From the NCBI RefSeq assembly GCF_026210795.1, contig NC_089438.1, forward strand, positions 1,881,501 through 1,945,500: DNA of 64,000 bases, given 5' to 3'. Below the pieces are notes generated by a model that saw only the letters and a program-made list of their open reading frames with translations, ran no database searches and was not told where the DNA came from. The stretch comes from Rhizophagus irregularis (taxonomy: Eukaryota; Glomeromycota; Glomeromycetes; Glomerales; Glomeraceae). The position numbers were made by a program, and so were the translations under genes. This document shows, one piece after another, positions 30,730-42,380 of this stretch (its first letter is position 1; each line of letters begins with the position of its first letter).

Positions 30730-31939
30730 ATTAACATGATTTAAAATTATTATGATTTGATAAATTTTTTATAAACTAAAATTAAAGTGAACTTGAAAAT
30801 CATTAAATAAGTGTATTTTGGCCTGCTCTGCAAATTTACTTAAGGAGAAAAAGTGGATTTTAAACAATGTTTTTGACTTTACATATGAGCAAACAAATTT
30901 TGCTGATTATACCCAAAAAAGGATAGATCAATTTTAATGAAATTGAAAAAGTTGAATAAATCGAAAATGGTATTCTAAACTTCATTTTGTGACAGTATTA
31001 AAATTTACTAATGAATTTAGCATTTCAAAAATTGATTTTTTTTAATCTGAATAAATCTGATTTGACAAATTAATCAGATTTTAACTATTTTATGATTCTG
31101 TTGCAAAGTAACAACCAATAATATATAATAGTATATATCTATAAATAGTATATATTCTAATATTATTAAAAGAAATATATAGTCATATGATTTATAATAT
31201 ACATGAAGTTGAAATTAAAAGTCAAAAATCAAAATATTTCAGTTTTAGAGATCTAAAGTTAAAATTAAGGTCAAAATTGGCTAAAATTGATGCAAATATA
31301 ACATAGTGCCTTTATTTTTATTAATTTTATTTAAACATTTATAATAAAAGAAAATATAATACAAGAAATAAAAATAAAAATAAAATTAACTAAAAATAAT
31401 TAAAGCTATATAGTTTCCTAAAAAGTTGTTAAAGTAAAGTAAAAATCAAAAGATAATTATTAGTATATTAACACTTCTCAAATCATCTCCTGTAATATAT
31501 TTCAAATACAGTAAATGTAATTATGCTAATTAAATAACGAATTGTACATTCATTATTAAAATCAATATCCAATAGAAATTGTTATTATTTAATAATACTA
31601 CTAATCGCAATTCAACTCTAAAATCTGCAATATTGCGGAATTTGAAAATCATTTGCAGACCCATCCTTACATGCACGTGTAGAATATAGAGGGTGTGCAC
31701 TTAGCTCTAAATCCCTAACTTAGGACCAAGCTATGGTGTGCATATAGGGAGAGAATGCACTTATAGAGGATGCACTTATGGAGATGTGACTGTATAGTGT
31801 ATATGATATATAGCATTAAATATTGCAATATAGATTATAATATTTTATTAATTGTTAATAGAAATATCTTAATTAAACTATTAATAATAAAGAATAAAAA
31901 AATTATATGATAAATAAAAAAATAATTAATACATATAAC
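30730..31939. other. AT-rich repeat-derived intergenic DNA
   Basis: No gene. At 31,198 a TATACATGAAGTTGAAATTAA start resembles the left end of the 607-bp element at 8,535 and continues about 120 bp, but no matching right end is seen, so it is a truncated copy at best. The rest is A/T-rich sequence without structure I can name. Confidence 0.4.
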
Positions 31940-32164
31940 TATACATGGCTTGGTAATTTTCTATTTTCATATAAATACGTAATTTGTAATCCTGGTAATT
32001 AATTACCAGATTTTTTGAAAAATACGTAAATATGTAATTTGTAATCCTGGTAATTAATTACCAGATTTTTTGAAAAATACGTAAATACGTAATTATTTAT
32101 ATCATACGTAATTAGCGTAAATATTATTGGCTGATTATGGGTTATGTGCTTTTTTTATACAAAG

Positions 32165-32985
32165 TCATATCAGCATTTTATTGGGTTTGCATTTTTATAT
32201 ATATAAATGCTGGAACCATCAGGACCCTGGATATCTCCAAAACAGGTCATAAGTCACACTTTCGGCAGATTGGCCCATTTTTCAGGGGTTCAAAAAATCG
32301 TTTTTTGTAAATATCTCGGCATCCAGTGGTCCAATTTTGATGAACATTTTTTTAAATTGTAGAGCTAAATGAGGGCTACAAAATAAAAAAAAGTTCATTA
32401 AAATTGAATTACTGGATGCTGAGATATTTACAAAAAACGATTTTTTGAGTTTCAGCAAAAAGGGGTGTTTTTGGCCAAAAGTCCATTATGACCTTTATAT
32501 TAGATATCCGGGGTCCTGAACCATCTGTTTCGGCATTTTTTTTGCATTTCTATAAGTAAAAATGCCAAAACTATCAGTTTCGGCATTTTTTGCATTTTTA
32601 TAAGCAAAAACATTAGAACCATCAGTTTCAGCATTTTTTTTTGCATTTCTACAAATAAAAATACCAGAACTATTAGTTCAGCGTTTTTTTGCATTTTTAC
32701 TAGGAATTATCAGTTTCAGCATTTTTTTCATTTCTACAAGTGAAAATGCCAGAACTATCGGTTTTAGCATTTTTTTTTCATTTCTACAAGTGAAAATGCC
32801 AAAACTATCAGTTTTGGCGATTTTCTTTTTATTATTACATGTAAAACACTGAAACTATCAGTTTTGGCAATTTTCTTTTCATTTTTACATGTAAAACTGC
32901 TGGAACTATCAGTTTTGGCGATTTTCTTTTCATTTTTACATATAAACTGCTGAATTATCAGTTTTGGCATATTTTACTCGCATTT
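32165..32985. repeat. Minisatellite, unit about 60 bp, interrupted by a MITE
   Basis: Repeated phrase actatcagttttggcatttt followed by cattt-ctacaagtgaaaatgcc. Each unit is itself an imperfect hairpin (ggcatttt ... aaaatgcc). One unit lies left of the MITE at 32,221 and seven or so lie right of it (32,518-32,985). Apparent open frames on the minus strand here are products of the repeat. Confidence 0.75.
32221..32517 (+). mobile_element. 297-bp foldback MITE, AGGACCCY group, copy 1
   Basis: Ends AGGACCCTGGATATCT and, inverted, AGGACCCCGGATATCT (one mismatch in 16). Perfect 8-bp duplication GAACCATC at 32,213-32,220 and 32,518-32,525. The interior is also palindromic: aaatcgttttttgtaaatat...gcatccagt is mirrored by actggatgc...atatttacaaaaaacgattt. 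An almost identical copy of the same length lies inverted at 47,557. Confidence 0.88.
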
Positions 32986-33239
32986 TCACATATCATGTAA
33001 TTAATTACTAATAGTATTTATGGTAATTATGTTAAACGTAATTATTTACGGGTACGTTTGACTAATTACAAAGACATTAATAATTACGATTAATGTAATT
33101 ATTTACATTATACATAATTAATTATGAATTATGTAATTATTTACGTATTTTGAATTACGAATTACATTTTTGGCTGATGATTTACCAGGCCATATATACA
33201 TATAACTGTAACGTTGAACACCAGTAGTGTAATTTATAA

Positions 33240-33636
33240 TTTAAATGTATTGAATGGTGATAAGATCACATCTTTAACATTGATAAATTATAGGTTAACC
33301 CATGCTAAATAATTTATAAAAAATTAGTATTAATAATAAGCTATCTATCAATAATAAAGACATAATCTTACTACCATTTAATTTATCTCAATGTGATGAA
33401 TCCAATGAATTTAATTTATATTTATATGATCATTAAATGACAAGTAAATACATATATTAGCATTTTAATTTTTAATGCTTAAAAATTTTTAAAAAATGCA
33501 AAATTTAGTATTATTCGCTATTCAGTAATCATATACAAAATGAAATATATTGAATAGTGATAAGAATATGTCTCTAGTATTGATAGATAATTCGCTAATA
33601 CTAATTTTTTAAAAATCATTTAGTGTGAATTAACTA
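33240..33636. repeat. Complex direct and inverted repeat next to the 1,137-bp element
   Basis: A block near 33,291-33,360 (taaaaaattagtattaataa...atctatcaata) is inverted at about 33,563-33,630 (tattgatagata...taatactaattttt). A second block, gtattgaatggtgataag near 33,248, recurs in direct orientation near 33,548. Probably a foldback element or two nested relics. Boundaries unclear. Confidence 0.5.
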
Positions 33637-33640
33637 GAAC

Positions 33641-34777
33641 AGGACCCCAAATAATACTAATATAACTCACAAACGGGTTTGCGTAGAGTTTATATGAAAT
33701 TACTTTTTAAACCCATAAATTGAGTTTGCGTAGATCGGTCAATTTTGGGATAACTCACATATCACGTTTACGTAGAGTTTATAAATATATTGCATTATAT
33801 GTTGATCAATTGTATAATATTGATAGTAGTAAATAAAAATTAAGTTACGCAAAACCATTAAGGATGGGTCCGTAATATATTTATGAAATTTGCAATATTA
33901 CGGATTTTGGTAATTAATTGTATATAGTAACAAAAAGTAATGCATTTCACATTATTTTAATATTTTTTAATAAAAAAAAGTGCGAAATGCACTACTTTAA
34001 CAAAAAATGTTGAATTTCGCACCATTTTATTAACATTTTAATAGAAAAAAGTGCGAAATGCATAATTTTAATAAATAATTGGTGAGTTTCACACCATTTA
34101 ATTAATATTTTAATATAAAAAAGTGTGAAACGTACCATTTTATTAATATTTTAATAGAAAAAGTGTGAAACGCACCATTTTATTAATAATTTAATAGAAA
34201 AGTGTGAAACACACCATTTTAACAAAAAAAATTGTGAGTTTCGCACATTTTATTAATATTTTAATATAAAAAAGTGCGAAACACACCATTTTGACAAATA
34301 AATGGAGAGTTTCGCACCATTTTATTAATATTTTATTATAAAAAAGTGCGAAACGCACTATTTTGACAAATAAATGGTGAGTTTCGCATGATATTATTAA
34401 TATTTTAATAGAAAAAGTGTGAAACGCACCATTTTAACAAATAAATGGTGAGTTTCGCATGATTTTATTAATATTTTAATAAAAAAAAGTGCGAAACACA
34501 TCATTTTAACAAATAAATGGTGATTTTCGCATCATTTTATTAATATTTTAATAGAAAAAAGTGCAAAACACACTATTTTAATATAAAATGGTGAGTTTTG
34601 CATGATTTTATTAATATTTTAATAGAAAAAATGTGAAATGAATTATATTAGTAACAAAAATTTTTTTGAACTAAGATTTGGATTTGCGTAGCGTTACTAT
34701 GAAAAAAAAGTTGCGTAGAGTTAATAGTAAATGCATGCTGATCATTTGTGAGTTATATTAGTATTATTCGGGGTCCT
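33641..34777. mobile_element. 1,137-bp non-autonomous element with AGGACCCC ends and an internal satellite
   Basis: Terminal inverted repeats of 33 bp (AGGACCCCAAATAATACTAA onward, mirrored at the right end with one mismatch). Perfect 8-bp duplication ACTAGAAC at 33,633-33,640 and 34,778-34,785. It shares its first eight bases and duplication length with the 297-bp MITEs. Sub-terminal parts repeat gtttgcgtagagtttat; the centre is a satellite. No coding frame. Confidence 0.88.
33945..34640. repeat. Satellite of about 72-bp units inside the 1,137-bp element
   Basis: Eight to ten diverged units, each with GTGCGAAACGCACCATTTTA, then aaataaatggtgagtttcgc, then accattttattaatatttta. Each unit can form a hairpin through GTGCGAAA and TTTCGCAC. 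Some units are shortened near 34,120-34,215. Confidence 0.8.
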
Positions 34778-34785
34778 ACTAGAAC

Positions 34786-35484
34786 TCTAGTTATCTTTTA
34801 TAAAACTTATACTAATTTTTTACCAAAAAAAATTTAATTTACTTTTTTTTTATTTTCAGTTTTTTTACAATTATCTTAGCATCTAGTGATTTGATTTATA
34901 CAGATTATTTTTTATTTTATAGAATTTGATAAAAGCAATAAAACAAAAAAAATCCATATAAATTGAACTACTGTATGCTGAAATAATTGCAAAAAAGTAA
35001 TTTTTAATTTTTAAAATTTAAACAATTTGCGAAAAGTTATTTTTTTTTTATAGTTTTTGATTGTTAGGTTTTTGATTTTATTTCTTTTAATTTAACTTTC
35101 TCTATTTGTATTTTTGGAAGACTGTTTAACTTTTATTTTTTTGTTATATTTATTTGGAACTTCACATGTTCTTTTATTCATTTTGAAATTCTTGTATAAA
35201 TTTAATAAAGATAAAGGTTACTAAGTTGTATTTACAGAAAAATTACTTTTTAAGGGTTAACCAGTGACTATTTTAGTGCAGTAGCTAAGTACTATATTCT
35301 TTATATAGCCTGATTATAGTGAGAATGCAGATTTAATTTTGCTGATCATGAAAATTTAACAAATTTTACTGCATATACTACAACTAATAGTGTTGAATTA
35401 AAGGCTTATCTAGGCTGGCATGCTTAATGCAGATTAGTTAATAGACTTTGCTGGATGGTATAAGATGCTATTGGTAGTTACACC
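34786..35484. other. Intergenic DNA with a probable decayed 297-bp-type MITE
   Basis: Between about 34,860 and 35,040 the phrases acaattatcttagcatctagtgatttga and, inverted, actactgtatgctgaaataattgc echo the internal palindrome of the AGGACCCY MITEs, suggesting an old copy. The remainder shows no feature. Confidence 0.35.
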
Positions 35485-35661
35485 TATATATGCTGCCCAA
35501 ATTATTTTGGGATATCATAATTATAATTTGGGATGCTGTAATTCATTCAGTTTATATGTAATTTATTATATAAAGTACCAAAATAATTTAGAATATTATA
35601 ATTGAATTTGGAATTTTATTTATAATTATGACAGCTTAAAATAATTTGGGCAACATGTATA
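35485..35661. mobile_element. 177-bp MITE, copy B (diverged)
   Basis: Exactly 177 bp, aligned end to end with copies A and C but with more substitutions. Ends TATATATGCTGCCC and, inverted, TATACATGTTGCCC. Flanks GTTACACC and ATTACACC (7 of 8 identical). The divergence suggests an older insertion. Confidence 0.8.
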
Positions 35662-35979
35662 ATTACACCTGAAGAAACCTAAAGAATTGGTAGACTTGAA
35701 TTAAATAATAACATATAAATCTGTAGCTGAAATTACTCTTAGATTAATAGGTTAACATATTTAATAAGCTAGGAATCGAATCCAGATCTAATATTCAAGC
35801 ATTAGCTATTACTTACTAATAACTTCAATCTAACTGTGTTCTTATAGAAACAGTAACTATTGAGGTTCTAGGGATATTATCTATAGATTATTGCTTATGA
35901 TTAGTAATATATAACATTATATTTTACACTTCTCTTTAATGATAAATTTATCTTAAACTAAAACTACAGCTAAAATATA
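35662..35979. other. Intergenic DNA, no gene
   Basis: AT-rich with fragments that may derive from an old transposon coding region, but nothing nameable. Confidence 0.4.
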
Positions 35980-37075
35980 TGACTTTTTGGCATTTTGGCT
36001 CTTCAATTTTCAATTTTTCAATTTTAAGGTACATCTTTTTTTTTTCTTGTCTCTTTTTTTTGTTCATTCTGACTATTCTTTTCTCTCGGACATGATGCAC
36101 TTCAATAATAGATGATTTAAATGCAAGTACATAAGGAAACTATAATGTAAAAAATTTCCAATTAATATAAACTTATTTAACATTTCAAAAAAAGTAAGAA
36201 AAGTAAAATTATATAAAAAGATCTTGAATATCTTTCATACAACTCACATTAGAATTCGCATAAAGTTTATATATTAATTCTAGCTAGAATTGTGTATTTC
36301 AAAAGTATTTTCAAATTTTCTTATTATATATACCTATTTTAAAGCGATCCAGTAATTGAATTTTGACAAATTTAGGCTTATTAAATTTATCTTTATAAAA
36401 TAAATCTAATGATAGTAAAATTGCATTTTTAGTATTGATATTTACCAAATTATTGCCAAAAATGCATTTTATTATATGTTATTTAAGTTGTATAAGAGAT
36501 GTTTGAGATCCTTATATAATTTACCAAAGGCTTTTATTTTTATTTTCTATATTTTGCTTAATATTTTCCAGCTCTTTAACCTTGATATTTCAATTTCAAG
36601 GTTCTAAAGTTTTAAGGTTTTAAAATACTTTTTTTTTTTCTTTTTATTTTTTTTTTCATTCGTTCTATTATTCTAACTTTTCTTTTCTCTTAGATCTCAG
36701 TTTTTTAGCACTTCAGCTCTTCAGTTCTAAAGGTATGTTTTTCATTTTTTTTTCTCTTTTTGTTTTTTTTTCATTTGTTTTATTATTTTAATACTTCTTT
36801 CCCCTTAAATCCCAGCTTTTTGGCAACTTCAATGCTTTAACATTTTGATTCTGTTTTTTTTTTGTTCCTTCTTTTTTTTGTTCTTTAACTTTGTGCTAAC
36901 TTCATTTCCTTTTAGGTCCTGGTTCTTTAGCAATTTTAGTACTTTAGAATTTTAGTTCTATATAAATGGATTTTTTTTTTCATTTCTTTGTTCTTTTTTT
37001 CTTTAACTTTATTATACCTTTTTTTTTCTTTCTTTTTTTTTTTTGCTTTTTTTTATTTTTTTTACGAAAAAAAAA
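35980..37075. repeat. Pyrimidine-rich decayed tandem array, unit about 110-130 bp
   Basis: Four or so diverged units of the form cttag...ctttttgg/agcacttcagctcttc...aaggt followed by a long T/C tract and ttgttcattct...ttcttttctct. Copies near 35,990, 36,570, 36,700, 36,810 and 36,910. Strong strand asymmetry (T on the + strand). Confidence 0.55.
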
Positions 37076-37794
37076 ATAATAAAAATATTTTTGTTTTTGA
37101 TATGTAAAAATCAAGATACTTGCATCATTTGCATTACATATTGCAGTTACACAATTGTAAATTATTATTTATATGGTTAGTCTAAATGTGTTTCTAACTT
37201 CTAAGTATTAAAAAATACTTTAAAATTAGTAAATAGTAAAAAAAAAATTTGAAAGTTAATATAATTTTTTATAAACTTTATTTTTAATTTGTATATAAAT
37301 TTAATATAATATATTTAAAAATTATTTATATCAATTATGTATACAAAATTGTAATATTATATAAAATCAATATAAATTATATAAATTAAAGATTTAATTT
37401 TAGTGATTTAGCAGCTATTATTAAATAAATATATATATATATATATAAAATATCAATAAAAAGCAATTTAGATCTATTTAATATAACTATTTTATATTAC
37501 TGGTATTCAATTTTATAATATATATTTGAACAAATTGTACTAGTTAAATAAAGTCACTTAGCACCTTTAAAATATTTTTTTTATATTGTTAAAAATTATA
37601 TATGAAGTATTAAATACTATAAATTGAAAATATATTTATTATATTAATTGGCTAAACTACTAAAAATAAATAATAAAAAAGGTAACAAACAATATAAATT
37701 AGATGACTATGGTTATATGGTATTAAATACTGTAATAAGAAATACAAAATTGATGGATTTTTTATATTTAGAAGTGTATTCCAGTAAATATGAC
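37076..37794. other. AT-rich intergenic DNA with an AT microsatellite
   Basis: Contains a (TA)n run near 37,430-37,450. A 78-codon frame at 37,648-37,884 runs into the ribokinase 3' end and has no coding features, so I do not call it. Confidence 0.5.
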
Positions 37795-39161
37795 CTATAT
37801 ATCAAACATGATTTTGCTTTTTTGTACATCATTAAAAGAAGGAATACTTTCCATTGCACCAAGTTGACTGACAGCCAAACCTGAGGCAACAGTAGCTTCT
37901 TTCAATGCATCTAGAAAATCCTCTGCTGTTGGTAAAATTGTGGAAAAACTGTTATTTGTTCTCCTTTGTTTCAGACTTCGAACAATACTAGATACAAAAT
38001 ATCCTGTAAATGTATCACCTGCCCCTGTTGTATCTAAAACCTTTGTTTTAAAAGCAGGAAGGTTGAACACTTTTTGTTCCGGTCTGTACCATGCGTATAG
38101 ACCCTCACTTCCAAGAGTCACAATAATTCCAATGTGTTTAAACTTAATTGATATAAATGTGAGTAGATCTTGTATGGAAATATCCTCATCCGAACTAAAT
38201 CCACTAATTTGCTTGTAAAGTTGAACTGCTTCTAGTTTATTGACGATTAAATAATCTACAAGATTAAATGAAAATACATTAATGATATTTTCAGACAATG
38301 GCGATGGATTGAAAACAGTCGTGAGTCCTAGAAAATATATGAGCGAAAAGAAAAATTACTTATATGAATATGAAAGGAAAGAATTAAAGACATGAGATGT
38401 CCCACCTTTTTCTTTACAAAGTTTTAAAATTTCACCTCCTATCTGACCAATTTCATTTTGCATAATAACCCAATCATTTACTCCAAATTCTTGACTTAAA
38501 ATTTTACGTGCTTCATCCAAACTTATCATATGGTTAGTTCCCGGCAGAAGGACAATAGAATTATCTCGTGTTTTTTGAGAAACTTGGATAAAAGCGCGTC
38601 CAGTTGGCTTTATTAAAAAATATATTTATATATAATAGAATGTAGCAATAACGAAATGAGAAGTAAAATCACTATACGATGTTATAATCAGTCTTACTTG
38701 ATCTTCTGAAATAATTATATGATCCACTCTAACTCCATGATTATTCATATATTTTTTAATCCATTCACCATCGCGCCCGATTTTCCCAGCATGCCATATC
38801 AATGCACCTGCCTAAAGAATATCCCTAACCTTAGCTATTTAATATATATAGAATAAATCAAAATTTTAAAATTAAACCTTTGCTAAAGCAACCGATTGAT
38901 TTGCACCTAAATTAAGAAATTAATTAATAATTACTTAAAGCAAATTTATTAATATAAAATGAAATACCTTTTCCTCCAGCTCTTTGACAGTATTTACTGC
39001 TCGTTATAGTTTCTCCACTCGAAACTATATGGGGAACTTCGAAAAATTCGTCCTAAGTCGAAATAAAAGAAATGATTATCGTATAAATTGCTTAATTTAG
39101 TTACAACTAATATACAAACAATATTGATAGAACCGAATGTTAAAACTTTAGGTTCTTCCAT
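37795..39161 (-). CDS. RBK1: Ribokinase (PfkB family)
   Basis: Phosphorylates ribose to ribose-5-phosphate. Exon 1 encodes MEEPKVLTFGSINI. The next exon starts DEFFEVPHIVSSGETI and reaches QRAGGK, joined to GANQSVALAKAGALIWHAGKIG (the PfkB Gly-Gly and Asn sugar-binding block). Then come FNPSPLSENI, NKLEAVQLY and IIVTLGSEGLYAW. The C-terminal PfkB signature is VLDTTGAGDTFTGYFVSS with the catalytic Asp. It ends FNDVQKSKIMFDI. About seven exons, GT-AG. The final Gln-Leu-Gly-Ala-Met stretch (AVSQLGAMESIP) is the usual ribokinase end. Adenosine kinase is less likely given the GGKGANQ-type motif. Confidence 0.9.
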
Positions 39162-39917
39162 TAACAAGAATGTTAAGACGTTTAATTTTTAGATCGCCCT
39201 AATGGAGGGCCCCTGACTTTATATTCATCGTACGGTTACACAATTTTTTTTTTTTTTGATACATAGTAAAAAAAAAGAGACCTTCGAAGTCGTGTACAGT
39301 CATAACTATGAAGTAGCTTTTTAGGTTAGATTTTACTAGACGAATTTGGAAAAAATCGGTGAAAAATAATTTATTAAAAATCTATTAAGAGTAATGATTT
39401 AGAATATCGCCCATATAATTTTTATTAACCTGATAAAATTCGCATAAATAGTATTAGAGACAATATTTATTTATAATTATTTACGTAAATTTCTCAAGCT
39501 ATTTATTTATCAAAAAATACAAGAATTCTTTATTTCAATAAAATTAATAACAGATAATTTAACAAAACTAATAACTTTTTTTTCGATGAAAAAAATTTTC
39601 TTTATAAAAATTAAATAATACCCGCGAAACTTGTTCGAGTTGTGTTTTCTGTCAGAAGGTCAATAATTGACATAAGTGGTTACAAACACACATCAATGGA
39701 ACACTCAGTTCCCATTGCAAAACGATGAAAACCAAAAAATCGCATAATCATGTTTGAAGGTATATTACACAACCCATGTACACTCATATTAAATTACTTT
39801 TTATGGACGAAGGTTTATTTATGCGCCACACTGGTATTCAGGGGTCACTCGAAAAAACCGTTCGACAACCCGAAACTTGCACGTGCCAAGTACTTCTCTT
39901 TTTTTTTTTTAACGAGA
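39162..39917. promoter_or_regulatory. Intergenic region between divergent ribokinase and ARPC1
   Basis: 756 bp with two divergent starts. It holds a GC-richer patch at about 39,190-39,235 (gccctaatggagggcccctg). No gene or repeat recognised. Confidence 0.35.
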
Positions 39918-41555
39918 ATGTCTTCGACCGAGGTTTATCAACTTAACTTTGGTCCCATTACGGCCCATTCTTTCAATAAAGATCGAACACGTTGTTAAAA
40001 TTTAACGTTTTCACTCATTTCTTTCTTGAACCTGGTCAATATCTCATTTTTTTTTCTCTTTTATTTTTTTAAACAGAGGTTGCAATTTGTCCTAATAATA
40101 ATGAAGTTCAAATATACACAAAGGCTGGTAAAAGCTGGAATTTAATACACACCTTAGCGGAAGTATGTATTTGAGAGTGGTGAAATTTTCGATTTATCCA
40201 AAAAACACTATTGTACTCAATTTAAATAATACTATAATTCACTTAAGCACGATAAACTTATAACTAGCATCGATTGGGCTCCAGAATCAAATCGATTAGG
40301 TTCGTAATCATCATATAGCTCTAATGCATTATTATTGCTTAATCCTCACTATTTCATCGTTAATTCTTTAGTTACAAGTTCTCAAGATCGTAATACTTAT
40401 GTCTGGAATCTTGACGAAACTGGTGAATGGAAACCAACTTTAGTGTTGCTCCGAATTAATCGTGCTGCAACATTTGTTCGTTGGTCCCCAAATGAAAATA
40501 AATTTGCTGTTGCATCTGGTGCACGCGTTATAGCAATATGTTACTTTGATGAAGAACATAATTGGTGGACTAGTAAACATTTGAAAAAACCAATTAGAAG
40601 TACCGTGTTAAGTCTAGATTGGCATCCTAATAATACACTTTTAGCTTCAGGTAGTGCTGATTTCAAGGTAAGTGTAGAAGGTTTTTTTCGTACTAAAAAA
40701 ATATATTCTTATTGTTACCCTGATATTTCTATTTTAAAGGCATGTGTTATATCTGCATTTATTAAGGGTGTTGACAAAAGGTACTATAAAATGATGAAAG
40801 ATTTATATTTGGCAATTAAACCAGGATGCTTATTTTTGTTAATTTATCCTTTAGACCACCGCCAACGGCGTGGGGTGAAAAGTTTCCATTCAATACTGTC
40901 CTTGGCGAATTCTCCAATGGTAGCGGTGGATGGATCCATAGTGTCGCTTTTTCACCTAGTGGTGAAGCTTTAGCTTTCGCAGGTCATGACTCTGAAATTA
41001 GTATTGCTTATCCTGGGGGTGCTATTAAAAACATTAGGTTAACTGGTTTACCGTATCTAAGTTTACTCTGGACATCTGAAGATAAAATAATTGCAGCTGG
41101 CTATGATTGTGCACCTGTATTATTTGAAAAAGCTAACGAAGAATGGTAGGTAAAAATTCAGTAGGTTTATATCTTTAAGTTTAATTAATGTGACTTTATG
41201 TTTAATTAGGAAATTATCAAGAATAATTGATGCCGGAAAAAAGAAAGTCATGGGCGAATCAACTGCCTTTAATAGATTTCGCGATTGGGACTCAAAAGGT
41301 CGCGGTGGTAGTGAAGATTCTGAATTGAATACTATTCATCAAAATACAATAACGTAATGTATCATAAAATATACTGTTATTAAAATAAAAAACAATTTGC
41401 TAATTTTTGATTTTTGAATCTTTTTTAGTTCAATTCGACATTATGCAGGGACACGTGAAAACGTAACACATTTTTCTACAAGTGGGTTAGACGGGAAATT
41501 AGTTACTTGGGATTTAGAAAGTCTTGAAAACCAATTTAGAAACTTAAAAGTATAA
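39918..41555 (+). CDS. ARC40: Arp2/3 complex subunit 1 (ARPC1/Arc40), WD40 protein
   Basis: Beta-propeller subunit of the actin-nucleating Arp2/3 complex. Exon 1 encodes [19 protein letters not shown] and NKDRT, joined to [18 protein letters not shown] by an intron at about 39,995-40,076 (phase 1). Then [33 protein letters not shown] and the family-specific block [38 protein letters not shown]. After two short introns near 40,668-40,738 and 40,780-40,854 come [39 protein letters not shown] and [14 protein letters not shown]. The last exon holds [10 protein letters not shown] and [12 protein letters not shown]. Length about 375 residues, as expected. Seven or eight exons. Confidence 0.93.
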
Positions 41556-42380
41556 TATGAAAAGAATTCATAATTTTTTATCTTTTTTTATGGTCTAATT
41601 ATTTAATAAATTGCGATTTATTTTATATATACTGTATTTTTATTTACAGTTATAGTGATAGAATTATCTCACATAACAAATAAAATTTCATTTTTAATGA
41701 TTCTACACCTTTAAATTAAAATTATAAAAAAATCACACTACAAACTAAAATTAATTTAAATGATTAAAAAAAGAGTGGGGTTATGTTTTACTATAATAAC
41801 TAAATATTATTGTATTGTGATAATGATCAAAAAGACATGCGTTTTTGTTTTTAATAAAATTTGTCTCTCGGATATTATGTTAAGAAAAGATTAGAAAACA
41901 AATTTTTTAAAAACTCAAAAACTAAAAATTGAAATAAAAATTTACACAAGAAAAAACAAAAATAAAGTTGTATTGTAAAGGGGTAAATTAAAAAGATGTT
42001 TGCAAAGGAATAATGCTCTATTTTAATGTGGCTTAATATAGTTAAGAGAAAATGCATGCTAAGAAGCAAATAAAGGAATGAGTTTGCAAAATTTTAAAAC
42101 ATATATATATTAAGTTATTAGAAACTTTTAAAATGTCTTTTAATCTTACTAAGTGTCCAATTAATAAACACGCGTTTTAAGAACGCATGAATTTTATACC
42201 TACAAATGTAATGCTTAAAATTTATATGGAAGGAAATAAACACTTCACATATTCATTTTTTATAAGCAGCACTTACTGATCTCCAAATCACCGTTAATTT
42301 CATTAATTAGCAGGAACTGTATAGCTAATTACATACTAAACTAAACACATGAGCATTGCAAGTATGAGTAACAAGGCCAA
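41556..42380. other. Tail-to-tail 3' region between ARPC1 and the CBS-PB1 gene
   Basis: 825 bp of AT-rich DNA between convergent stops. No gene or element seen. Confidence 0.5.

Larger units (their letters stand above)
31940..33198. mobile_element. 1,259-bp non-autonomous element (TATACATG group), carrying a satellite and a nested MITE
   Basis: Ends TATACATGGCTTGGTAA and, inverted, TATATATGGCCTGGTAA (15 of 17 identical). Flanked by a perfect 8-bp duplication CATATAAC (31,932-31,939 and 33,199-33,206). Sub-terminal parts consist of repeated TACGTAAT/ATTACGTA phrases and a 55-bp direct duplication (about 31,980-32,090). The middle is a satellite with a 297-bp MITE inserted in it. No coding capacity. 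Confidence 0.8.

Noticed and set aside
31198-31320. Left end of a 607-bp-type element
   Set aside because: The start matches, but there is no right end and no duplication; kept only as a note on a truncated copy.
32500-32970. Minus-strand frames with a repeated Lys/Leu-rich peptide
   Set aside because: The repetition follows the DNA minisatellite unit, with no start context or homology.
33945-34640. Regularly spaced repeats resembling a CRISPR array
   Set aside because: There are no unique spacers between the units, the units are diverged and contiguous, the host is a fungus, and the array is bounded by transposon ends.
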